Positions 40,597-54,739 of a stretch of DNA of 64,000 nt are shown piece by piece; position 1 is the first letter of the stretch; every line of letters begins with the position of its first letter. Source of the stretch: Petrosia ficiformis (lineage: Eukaryota; Porifera; Demospongiae; Haplosclerida; Petrosiidae); NCBI GenBank assembly GCA_947044365.1, contig OX345647.1, positions 1,898,001 to 1,962,000 on the forward strand, given 5' to 3'. The notes under the pieces are model-generated. The model was given only the letters and a program-made list of their open reading frames with translations. It ran no database searches and was not told the DNA's origin. Both the position numbers and the translations under genes were made by a program.

Positions 40597-43500
40597 ATGA
40601 TCACTCTTCTCTTCTGCCTGTTTGGGTCATTTTTATTTGCTGAGGGAAAAGACAAAATAAATGTCCATCTTGTTGCACACACCCACGATGATGTTGGTTG
40701 GTTGAAGACGATTGATGAATATTACTATGGAGGTATGTGTATACTGATGGCTCCTGCAAATCTCACCACTTCATGTAATCCCACTTTGTTCTAATAAAAT
40801 ATTTTGTTTAAAATCACCGTTTGAACCAACCATGAGATGAAGTATTATAATATTATTTGCAACCATGCAAAAGAAAAGAGTTGTTTTTAACTTTTCCAAA
40901 ATCCTTCTGTTCATTTTCAGCTGTCTTATAAGAAAAAGAAATGAAACTTTCAATTATTGAAGATACTGAATTTTGTTTTTGTTAGTCTCAATGCCAGACG
41001 TTGGCGAGTAAGGGACGGAATGTCTGGACAAACTCACTCTGAGGAACATGTCGCAGAAAGTCGCATAACTTTCCGTGCACTACGTATGGTAATTTGAAAT
41101 GACTGTGTGTTTGTGCATCTGTCCCTCCCTCATGAACGTCTGGCCTCGAGATTATGTTTTTGTTGGCTTTTTTGCAAATGCAAATAAGCGATTGATCTTG
41201 GACATTTGGAAAAAACTTGAAAATCAAACAAGATTATAATTCCTAAACTCACAATTGAGAATCACTTTACCAAATACACAAGCATTACATTTCTATCACT
41301 GTATAGAGGTGATGCTGGTGATATAGTGTGAAGAAAGAACCAGTAGGCCAGGTCACTCAGGGAAGTGCCTAACAATATTTGAGAGCTTCATTTAGAGTAC
41401 TCTAAACACCCTACCTGGCAGTAGAAAGACTCTCAGACTGACTTTCTGGCTTTTAACCATATGAACATCACAAAATCTTAGTTAGAAAGGCTATTGAAAT
41501 TTGACTTATTTTTGGTAAAAGTCGTTCATCATGACCTCAGAAAAATGTTTATAACTTTAGTTTGGAATGACCAACAGTCTTTTTACCAACTCATTTTCAT
41601 ATAATTATCCTTTCCATTCTTTTTTTGCATATGTCAAATTTCAATTCATTACTTCATTACAGTATAATCATGTATGACATTAAACTATACATATAAAGGC
41701 ATCACATCCTAATTTTGAGGTCACTGTGAATGCAAGTATCCAGTTTTTCTGATTGCATTTTGTATTGATTTAAATGAAGCATTATCAACACAATTCCATT
41801 CTGAGTGATGGGCAGTAAGCAGTTATTATACCATAACTGCTTACTGCCCATCACTTAGTAAGGAATTGTGTTGATAATGCTTCATTTAAATCAATACAAA
41901 ATGCGATCAGAAATAATACGTGGTTAATCATAATATATACCATATTATGATTAACCACGTAAATATTAAATTCATGAATTTTATTATACTAATAGCTGAC
42001 AAAAACATCCAAGATGCTGCAGTTCAGTACATATTGGACACTGTAATGAATGAACTTGGAAAAAACAAAGATCGTAAATTCATCTATGTAGAAATGGCTT
42101 TCTTCATTCGATGGTGGAATGAGCAGACCGATGACATGAAGAATAAAGTTAGTTAATGAATAATTAATTTTACTATTCTACCAATTTATCACATCCCTCC
42201 ATTTTCTGGATAAGGAAAGAAATAAAAATTAACATGTATATTTATCAGTTGTCTTGTAATAGAATGTGTTACTAAAAATAGCATCAATGTAAATCTATTA
42301 ATAGACTGTTACTAAAAATAGTATTAATTGTCTAGTAATAGAATGTGTTACTAAATATAGCATCAATGTAATAGACTGTTACTAAAAATAGTATTAATTG
42401 TCTAGTAATGGAAAATGTTTTAATAATAGTTACTAAAAGATATTTTCTCATTTATAATTGTATGTACATTTTGCAGAGCCCATTGATCATTAAATCTCAT
42501 TTATGATAGAAAATACATGTATTGTGATAGATTTTCTTGTATTAGGTGAAGGATTTTGTCAAAAATGGTCAGTTGGAGTTTATAAATGGTGGATGGTGTA
42601 TGAATGATGAAGCAGCCACACACTATAATGCCATTATTGATCAGATGACAGTTGGATTGACATTTATTGAGAAAACGTTTGGGAAAGAAGCTCGCCCTAC
42701 TATTGGATGGCATATTGATCCTTTTGGTCATTCAGCTGAACAAGCTAGTCTCTTTTCGCAGGTCAGATAATACGTTCTACCTGTGGTCATTACTAAATGT
42801 GTTGGATGTTATATGATCGGATTGTAAATGTATAATACATGTACTTTAATTGTGGTCTTTGGTTTAGGATTGCATGATTACCCTCATCACAATGTGACGA
42901 GAATTTTAGATTCTTTTGCCTCTTTGAAACAATTTGTAAATACCATATGTATATACACTATCTAACATGCACTTGACCCGCAATATTTATCTATCTATCT
43001 ATTTGTCTATCCATTCTATCTATCTGTCTAACTATCTATTCATCTGTTGATATATCTATCCATATATCCATTCATTTATCCATCCATTCATTCATCCGGC
43101 CATCTATGCATATATTGATCTATCAAACTATCCATCCATCTGTTGATCTAACAATTCAGCCACTGTAACATTCAAATTGCCACCGTATATTCATACTGGT
43201 TTAATGTGTTATTCATTATTAAGATGGGCTTTGATGGATTTTTCTTGGGTCGTATTGACTATGATGATAAACATTTGAGATTGAATACAAGTACTATGGA
43301 AATGATATGGAGAGGAAGTCAAAGTTTAAAGGATGCCTCTGATATATTCACTGGTGTTCTTTATAATAATTATGCAGCTCCTGAGGGGTTTTGTTTTGAT
43401 GCTCAATGTGGTGTTCCTCCTATTCAAGTGAGTATATGTGTATATACTTATGTGGTAGGTGTAACAGTTAGTAAAAAATCACCATACAGTACAATCAGTG

Positions 43501-44329
43501 TTTTTGATAAGCTCATATGGTACACCATTGGCCCAAAGAGTTTCTTATTTAGCACTGCACATTTCTCTCTTTGGGGCCAGTGGCGCAGTTAATTATGATT
43601 ATATTTTCACTATATAACAGCATTAGCTCTTTGTTAATTGGCTCAAGATGTATTCCCAATGGCTCACACACTAACCATTTTTGAGCCAATTTGACCCATG
43701 CTTCAAAACGTATCAAAAACTCTGAGTACAATACAGTACCTACTCACTATTACATGTATTTGTATAGTACAGTATAGTACAGTATAGTACCTACTCAGCA
43801 TTACAATGTACATGTACACATATTTGTAGTATTTTGTACAGTACATTGCATGTACCGACTCAGTATTACATGTATTTGTGATTATATCTTTTCAGGATGA
43901 TCCTAATCTATTTGATTATAATGTGGATGAAAGGGTTGATGCATTTATTAAAGCTGTTAATGATCAGGTAGGCAGGCATTGAGAACTGATATCATTCATG
44001 TTCAAGTTGACCTCAGAATAATGATCATTACTTTAGTTTGAAATGACCAACAATCTTTTTACTACACTATTTTCATATAATTATCCTTCCCTTTCTTTTT
44101 TGTGTATGTCAAATTTCAATCCATTACTCCATTATTGAGTTACAGTATAATCATGTATTAATATTATGACATTAAACTATACATTATAAGGCATTACAAG
44201 AGGTTATCGTGAGATTTTGATCTCATATACTTGGACAGAGGGATGCAATCTGCCATTTGTGTTAAGTCTGTCTACTTATGGCAACCTGCTTACCTACCAC
44301 TATATAATATGTCATATTGTGGTGTTTCA

Positions 44330-44417
<88 letters not shown>

Positions 44418-47400
44418 ACACGAACACACACACACACTCATACCCACACATACACAAACACACACATACACACACGAACACACACATACACAAACACACA
44501 CACATAGGCCAAACATTACAGTACTAATAACATCATGATGACAATGGGTGAAGACTTTCAATATGGCAATGCTGTTAAGTGGTTTAAGAACCTGGATAAA
44601 CTAATTCATTATGTCAATAAGGTCAGAAGATTAATATTTTCAAATTACATGTACATGTACCTGTAATTATATTCATTTAATAGTGGGATATAACTTAACC
44701 AGATAAGCTCATATGATGTACCATTGGCCCAAAGAGCTTCTTATTTGGCACTGCACAGTTCTCTCTTTTGAATATGATTATATTGTCACTAACAGCATTA
44801 ACTATTTGTTAATTGGCTCAAGTTGTATTTCCAATAGCTTACACACTAACCATTGTTGAGCCAATTTGACCTAATGTTAAAAACTCTGGACCTAACATTT
44901 ACAGAACAAGTCTTACTGCCATTTATTTAAAAGTGGGAATCTAATACATTTCATTTTTAGAAGTTTAGTATTATTGTCAATATACATAATGTAACTATTG
45001 ATAAAAATGTTAGAGCTTGTGCGCTCATTCTTTTACTTGCTACACCCATCAATTGACCAAGCCCCCCAGAATGATACAACTTGCTTAACTACACATGCAA
45101 CACATATGTGACACAGTATATAAGATTCATCCCTGTTGGCCATGAAAATTGTACAACGTTTTTGAATGAAAGTTAAGTTACATAATTTCAAAATTACCCT
45201 CATCACAATGTGCAGTGGATGTGTCTGGTAATCATATTGTGTGTCTATGTATCTGTTATGGAATACTAAGACAGTTGGTAATTGAAACTAGTTATTTTTA
45301 TTAGTCTATATTTTTTTACTTTTCAGAATGGTAGTGTTAATGTGATGTACTCTACTCCTTCAACATATCTTGAATATGTACATCGTGCTAATTCCTCATA
45401 CAAAATTAAGACTGATGATTTCTTTCCATATGCTGACCTGCCATGGAGTTTCTGGACAGGTAGATTTACAATAAAGATCATTCCATTCACCTTGATCTCA
45501 GAATACTATTCATAAGTTTAGTTTGGAATGATCAAAAATCTTTTTTCCTGGACCATTTTCATTGAACAAAATATCTGTAGTAAATATGTGTTTGTATTAG
45601 TGCTGTTTTAGTTTGACAAAATTAACTACTTTTAGTTATAGATATATATACATGTACATGTAGTATGCCTGGATTCTCAAATGTTTCGTTTAGTTACAGT
45701 TTAATGATATTAGGCTTACTAAAAGGGTTTTAGTTTTAGTTAACTAACTAAAAGTGCCAATTTTCATTTTAGTTAGTCATAGTTATTAGTTATTACAATA
45801 GACTTGAAGTTGTTATGTAATTACATTTGAAGTGTTATATGTTTGTTGATTCTTGCAGGATATTTTACAAGTCGTCCTGGATTGAAAGGTTATGTAAGAC
45901 GATGTAATAATCATTTGCAAGCATGTAAACAACTTGAAGCTATAAATAATGGATTCCAAGATAATAAACCATCATCAATGTTGCTAAGTGAGTGGGTATA
46001 ATAATCATAGTCTCTGTACATTCAATCTCTGTTTGTTTTCAATCACTAAGGCTGGAATGAGTCCTGTCTTCAGGTATTCCAGCTGCTGTTCATAATAGTT
46101 AGGCCTAAGTCAGCTTTCTGGATAACTTTCTGAACCTTGAAAACAAGATATATACGGAGAAAAAAGTATCCCTATGATTGCTTGTGGTGTCCAGCATTCA
46201 GTAATCATGGCTGACATTCTCACGTCTGAAACACAATATACTGTTATAGTGATTATTACTTTTTAGAGGTTCTTGTAGAACTTTAGGAATGTACATGTAT
46301 TGTACCTAGAACAGCTATTAGTTCCGGTTTCTACGTAAAGCAACAAGCAGCTTATTTTCCTAGAGCTCGACCACACATTCTATTACATGTCGCGCCTATT
46401 AATTGACCAAGCCCCCTGGAATGACGCAACTTCCTTCACTACATATACTTGTCTATTTAGTGCTCTACAAGTCTATAACACATACCATGAAACTATTGCA
46501 ATTATATTTAATTATATGTTCAGTTTTTGCACAAATGCCAAATGCATGATCATAAGTAATTATATGTACATTATATACACATACACATATTCATACAACA
46601 TTCCTAAAAACTTAGTATTATGTACATGTGATTACAATGAGGGGAGATATCACATTAGTTACATTAATCAATTGAGATCGAGCCTGGCTGTGTCTAAAGC
46701 ACTGTATCATTGACCTTATGCTATAAAAAATTTCTTAATAAAGAGCATTTATAGTGGAGACATTTTTCTTCAGTTCTCTTCTTTCATTATTTAACAATCT
46801 TTCTATCATTAATTGACAATAACTTGAGAGACTGTTCACTTTATTGGAATATTTTTACTTCACTTCAAAAGACAGGCAGAATCTCCATTCTACTGTACCC
46901 CTAAAAATTGCGAAATAATTTACTCTTAAGTGGTCATTACTGAGATATGAATTTTTACATGATCTGTCAAAAAAATGTTTGCTTGTAACTTGCAGTCTTG
47001 ACTGATAGCACACACTCACTGTATTATATTCTGTTACTATGTGCATTAAACATGTAATATACCATCGTGTGTTATTGTTTATACAAGTGAGTGCATTTTT
47101 ACATCTCCATTCCACTCATATACTTTATGTTATTAGAAATGGCAATGGCTGTGGCTCAACATCATGATGCTATAGCGTAAGTATATATTGCAAGTACAAA
47201 TACATATCTGGCATACGACCACATTTATACATGTATATTGTACATACTATACATACATGTACATACCTTAAGGACACGTTTAAAAACGGGTACTAAATTT
47301 AGCGTTTTTAGCGAGAAGCATCAAAGCGCTAATTTTAGTAATCGCAAAAATAGAATTTACTATAGTGAAAATTTCAAAATTTCGTATAATTACATAATTT

Positions 47401-50400
47401 CCATCAGAGCTAGAGTTCTAGTCTTCGTCCTCGGGAACGATCTCGTCTTCTCCATGATCAGCGTTTATTCTTCTGAGAATATCTGCAGTAGCATCTTCAA
47501 ATCTTCCTTCTACTGGCTCCTTGTACTTCTCGCTGACCAAAGATTCATACTTCTTGATGTTAATGTTTCATACAATTGTTGTTAATAATGGGAATTATGT
47601 AACACCAAAGTTAAAATAGCTAAAATTAGTACCAGCCAAAAGTAGTAGGTCCCAAAACCGCTAAATTTAGTACCCGTTTTTAAACGTGTCCTTAAGGTAT
47701 ACCTATACATATACATCCTCATTACCACACCTATGACGAGATATACAGAGAAAAAGTATCCTTGTGATTGCTTTGTGGTGCCGCCATTAATCTTTGCCCA
47801 ACAACCTATGATGTTTTCTACTCTCCTTACATTTTAAAGTACTTTCACAACCTTTGCAATTTACTTTCAATTATAACAGCTACTTCCTAGTAGTTGCAGT
47901 TTTTACAACCTGTTTGGTCTGTAAATGACTAATATAGACTGTACTGTAGCTTGAGCACTCATTCATTTACATTTCGCACCCATTAATTGACCTTGCCCTC
48001 GAAGTGACATAACTTCCCTAACCATGTATATAGCATATATATGACACAAGCATTATATATATATATATATATATATAGTTTGAACCTGTGGGAAAGCAAT
48101 CATAGGGATGACGCTGCAGGCCATACTAATATGCTATATGCACACAAAGTGCATGTACATGTACATGTACAATGTACATGCACATGCACATGTACATGTT
48201 GCATGTACATGTACATGTACAATGTACATGTACATGTACATGTTGTAGTATTGATTATATATATGCAATATACATGTGTATTCATGTACACTGTATCTTT
48301 TATGGGTGTGATATAGAGGTACAGAGAAGCAACATGTCGCTAATGACTATGCGAAAAGACTTCATATTGGTGAAGTAGAATGTCGTGATGTAATGAGTAA
48401 AACACTTAATAATCTTGCTGTTAAAAAACATGCCAAGGCAATGGATTTGAAGTTTTGTGAATATTTGAATATCAGTGTTTGTCCACCTTCTGAAACTGGA
48501 AATGTAAGTTAATTGAATATATGGATTGAGAATTATTCAACTATCATCATATCACAATTAATTATAAAACTATAACCTTATTATATGATGGCATGAGTGA
48601 ATTGGAAACAAAGGAAAACTGAAAAAGTCAGGAATACAACTAGGAATTAAACCCAGCACCTTATATTCAATCCCTAGACTGATTCAGTTTTCCTTTTTTT
48701 CTAATTCTCTTGTCCCTACAGATCATAATAACGCATTGTATAAGACTTATGCAATAAATCTTGCAATAACCTTATTGAGAATATCACAATAATAATAATA
48801 TTGCCATTTATATTGTTGATCCTGTCTATTCAGAAGAAAAAAATACCTACAAAGTATTTTAAGTGCAGTTTGTACAGTTTGTGCTATGACAGTGTTCTGT
48901 CCAGGATATATAGAGTGGTGTTGAATTTTACATTGCATTAGTAGCCTATATATGCATTATCTGATAGTTAATTCATCTGAGTGGTGGTTAATTCATGCTA
49001 AGTGATGGTTATTCCCAACCAGTGCCGACCAGTGTGGGCAGAACACTGCTCTGATAATTGCAGATCTGATGTCCTGTAGTCTGTTCATATTCATGATGAC
49101 CTCCAAATTAGGATGTGATGTCAATATATGCTATAATGTATAGTTTAATATCATAACATTAATACATGGTATACTATAACTCATTAATGGAAGTTAGTAA
49201 TGGATTGAAATTTGACATACACACAAAAAGAAAATGATGTAGGAAAAAAAGATTGTTGGTTCTTTCAAACTAAAAGTTATAAACATTTTTTCTGAGGTCG
49301 AAGGTGAACATGAATGATCTTTAGTAATAATCTTGCATTACATTATTTAATGATATTACCTAATTAAATGATTGTTGGATGGGTTGGGGTGAGAGACTCA
49401 TGGATTTATACAGCATATTTTACACTCATGTTTCAGTTTATTTGAAATGTATTTCATTCTTATAGTTTAATCTTGTGGTTTATAATCCACTGGCTAGAGA
49501 ATGGAATTGGTATCTGAGATTTCCTGTTAACCACTCAAAGATTTCAGTTTTAGGAACTAATGGGAAAAGTTTACCAGTACAGGTGAACATTATATAGACT
49601 TTATTGTTGTAGTAATTCTGTACTGTATTGCCAATTGTGACCATCAATATGTTTACTACTTAGAAGTACAGTTAACTATCACCTTATTAAAGTGTAGCTC
49701 CGTATGTAAACTTAATAAAGCCAGGTACTGTACTTCTATAGTACTACTTAGAAGTACAGTTGACTATCACCTTATTAAAATGTAACTCCCATCATAGTAT
49801 GTAAACATAATGAAGACAGGTACTGCACTTCTATAGTACTACCTAGAAGTACAGTTGACTATCACCTTATTAAAGTGTAAATCCCATCATAGTATGTAAA
49901 CTTAATAAAGGCAGGTACTGCACTTCTATAGTACTACTTAGAAGCACAGTTGACTATCACCTTATTAAAGTGTAGCTCCCATCATAGTATGTAAACTTAA
50001 TAAAGTCAGGTACTGTACAATTGTATATTATAATCGGATGAGGATTAATAATGTTGCTTTTATTGGTCGTAGGTTGCATGGTTATACATGTACATGCAAT
50101 GCCATGATTGCATACTGATTGAACCATTGAAATTAATCACATGTATGTAATAATTAATGAGAAAATCAATACTATTATATACGCCTGCAACTTCATTAAT
50201 TACTGAAGTACCATTACTGATTGACTATTGATATACATGTAGTGATGTTGTTCTATATCCTGTTATTATAATATTAGATATTCCGTGTATCAAATGCTAC
50301 TATGAATGTTCGTGGTAACATGTCAACTGCTGGATACGAGGCAGTTGTTGACATTGCCAGTAGTCCAATACCTCCATTAGGGTATAGTGTGTTTACTGTG

Positions 50401-52709
50401 AGATCAAGATCAAGTGAGTTGACTGTTCATCACTAAACTAATGTATATGTGTACGTGTACACATATTATAACATTAAATAAGAAACATACACATGTTCAT
50501 AACAATAAAAAACATTTTATAAAAAATGATAGGGATTTACAAACCTCAAAAGTATGCATGTACATACAAGGTCGAGATGGTATGACAATCCCAAAAGGTA
50601 TGCAAATAAGATCAGGCTGGGTAACACAGGACTTCCATAAGTACAGCTACTTTATCTTTTGCTTTTTTGTGATGTAGGTACGTATGTAAGGTTATATGGA
50701 AGTCGTTTGTCTTGTGTCACCCATCCTGATCTTGTTTGCATACTTTTTTGGTTTTTATTAGTGCTGTTTTAGCTAATTATAACTATATAACTAAATTATA
50801 GGTCTATAGCAATAATTATAACTAACTAAAATAGAAATGTGCCAGTAATGGGCACTTTTAGTTTATTAACTAAAACTAAAACCCTTTTAGTAAGCCTGAA
50901 ATTGATTTAGCTATAATTAACTATAACTATACATGTATATATATAACTAAAATTGTGATAAACTAGGCATACTATAAGGTCATGATTGTCATACTAACAC
51001 AACACTAGTTTTTTACATCCTTACATCACAACTAATGGTTATTCTATTAGTTTGCTATGCATACAGAATGTCCATATAGAAGGCAAACATTTATGTACCA
51101 AATAATACCAAATAATACCATATAATATACATAATATGTTTAGAGTAGTTATAGTTATTAATTCATTATATATCAGGTCATGCTAATATGTCGTATGCTA
51201 AACCATTGAAGAATAGAAAGCCTACAGATGATGTTACAATATCTAATGAGGTATAGTTGATTTGTATTGGATTATACACATACGTTTAATATGTGATTTC
51301 CATATATTTAGTACTATCAAGTGGAATTTGATGGTGTATCTGGACAAATAAAAACCATTAAGAATGTTAAGACTGGTATTCAGACTGCAGTGAACCAATC
51401 GTTCTACTGGTATAATTCCAGTATCGGTAATAATATCAACTCTTCACAAGTAAATCAAATATATTATCATTGTATGTGGTATGATTCATACACCAGGAAC
51501 ATGTCCTATGGACTCCAGTCATCTCAGAGGGTATACATGTACATGTATCAATATAAACATAGAGTTACAATAAACTACTGGTTGTTTGTGTCATATAGAT
51601 AGATTGATCTGGCTTGTAATAGTATGAGTTAATTAGTGATGCACCACTAATCGAATCTGTATTCAGTATCAGTCATTATTGGCCATTATTTCTAGTATTG
51701 GTATCAGTTGTTTATGAATATGTAACCGATATTGTATTAATAATGTCATTTCTTTTGATTATAATTATAATACTTGAAATAATCAGAAACCAGAAGGTAG
51801 GTGTAATATTGGATCAGTATTGGTTATCGGTACATATCTAAAGTAATTATCAGTTTATTGTAAAATATCTCATCAGTTCATCACTAGAATTAATTATCGT
51901 TTGATAACTTGATTATCTAGTTTGACAGATGGTATGGTCACTGTATGGTTTGATGAAATAGAATATGTTGTTTATGTTGTTGATACACCTACATGCTCAT
52001 AGTTGTATGTAGTCTTACAGTTATGTTTTATTCTTCAGGCATCAGGTGCTTACATTTTTCGTCCAAACAGTTCAAAAGTGTTTCCAGTAAACTCTAATGA
52101 TAACAAAGCCAAGATAGTTAACATGTATGAGGTATGTATATATTCATACATGTACATGTACACAAGTCTTGATATACAATTTAGTACATGTACATGTACA
52201 CTAAATCTATTTGAGTACATGTACACTAATTCTTAATATATATTTGAGCACATGTACACTAAGTCTTAATATATATTTGAGTACATGTACACTAAGTCTT
52301 AATATACAAGTACATGTACATGTGCATTTAAGTACATGTATCTAAGTATTCCAAATGGAAATAATAGAAAACAGAGCATAATTGTCCAGTATGTACATAC
52401 TTCTTTACATATACTCAATGAATATTATACTGCGACATACTGTGAATGTATTTTCTGTTATGCTCTTCGTGTATACAGGAATTATTTATTGTATTTTGTG
52501 TCTATCTATACTATACAGAATGACCTGTTATCTGAAGTACATCAACAGTTTGCACCTTGGCTTACTCAGGTAAATAATTATGTATATTGTGTGAAATGCT
52601 ATAATATAATGAGTTTACTAGTAAAAATGTTGTTTCAACTACTATATAAATTATATACATAATTATACGTGTAATGAAACATGTATATACAAACATGTAT
52701 AATAATTAT

Positions 52710-52751
<42 letters not shown>

Positions 52752-53068
52752 TATATATATATATCCCGATACGGTGAAACATCAAAGTAAATCACAGGTT
52801 TATAAAGCAGATATAGCACCCTGTGGTCAGATATAAAACCTGCTGTCGAAACAGACTACAAGAAAACAACGCTTACCTTCTCCAAAGTGTCGACAAAAAG
52901 GTAGGAGAAGCATCAGACATCAACAAAGGTTTTGTCTTTCGTAAAATATATTAATTATAACACGCCTACTCGTGCTATATCAGAATTATAATCACCTCGC
53001 CCTCGGGCCTACAGCCCTTGTGCTCGGTGTTTATAAATCTGATATAGCACTCATAGGGTGTATATAAC

Positions 53069-53121
<53 letters not shown>

Positions 53122-54695
53122 GATACGGCGAAACATCAAAGTAAACCACAGGGATATATATATATATGATATAGCACTGCGGTCAGATATAGCACCTGCC
53201 ATCGAAACAGACTACAAGAAAACAACGCTTACCTTCTCCAAAGTGCCGACAGAAAGGTAGGAGAAGCATCAGACATCAACAAAGGTTTTGTCTTTCGTGA
53301 CATATATTGGTTATATCACAGCCACTCATGCAATATCAGATTTATAAAAACCTCGCCCTCGGGCTTGGTTTTTATAAATCTGATATAGCACTCGTGCTGT
53401 GATATAACCTATACATATATATATATATATATATATAATATATATAAATTATATATATATATATATATAGATAATTAATTAATTATTATACATGTTTGTA
53501 TATATCCCCTCTAAAACTTCACACCCCAATCCATTGCCATGCTGTCTTGAATATTCAAAACAGACAAAAGGTATGTATATACATGTACATATCATTCAGT
53601 GATTTAAACTATAATGCCACCTGTATAGAACACTTCCTCTGGAGTCTAGACATGTAGTTATTTTTATTGTTACTGTTTGTTGAATTAAAGTATTGTCCAG
53701 AAATGTGCTGCAGATAGAATGATTTAGAATTCAAATATTTCTTGTTGCTTTACACCCACTCAATAGCATACTGGTGAATGTTATAGTTGCTTCATAACTT
53801 CCTTTATAATATTCCTGTCTCATTCGAGAATTGAGTCTTGGGAACTTTTGCTATGCATGTACAAGCCTATAGACATATGTACATATCAATACATTTATAC
53901 AGTGCTAAATCATTCTCCCTCGCACTTTAATTCATATTAATTTTAGGTTGTTCGATTGTACAAAAGAATACCGGCAATTGAACTGGAATATACTGTAGGT
54001 CCAATACCTGTCAGGTGAGAATCAGACAAGCTGCACTTTATGTAACACATTTCATTAGTCACATGATGTAAAGTTACATATGTCAAAATATGGTACACAT
54101 TGTATTGAATCTCCACATGATTTAGAAAAATTATTTTAATTGGATACCAATATCCAGTAATGATAGCTTATCATAATTATAGTAACTAACATTATATATT
54201 ATCTATTAGTTGTTTGCTTAGTTGGCAGTTAGAACATGAAGCATGTGTTAAAGTTCTACCTACATGTGTAAGTTCTAGTGGGTGTTATGGGCTTGCGACA
54301 CCTTTGGAAAAAGTGGTCAAGGGTGAACCCAATACTGATTTTTCCAAGGGTGTATAACACACAGTAAGCGTTTGAGTTAAACAATGCTTGGGGTCTGCAC
54401 TTCACAGGAAACAGTGTCAAAACGTTTGTTCAGTGATCAAGGTTTAGTAGAGTTAGTGGGCACTTGGAACAAGTGTTACAGGCTTATAACTCCCACAGTA
54501 CATGAAACATAACCATGGAGATATGTTATAGGCATAGTTTAAAGAACTTATATCATGTTACAAATGTATTAACCCCAAGGTAAATTTTAATTTCCGTGAT
54601 GTAGAAGAACATATTAAGCAGTGTACATTTGGTGACCAATCCTAGAACTTGCTTAGTATATTATTTTCTGGATACATGATAACACTTGAGATGGA

Positions 54696-54739
<44 letters not shown>

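Noticed and set aside
44217..44561. ORFs of His-Thr or Cys-Val repeats
   Set aside because: CA/TG microsatellite at the exon 6 acceptor; only the last few bases touch a real exon.
47238..47585. 115-codon ORF
   Set aside because: It lies inside the TTAA-type MITE and starts in flanking microsatellite; not a transposase.
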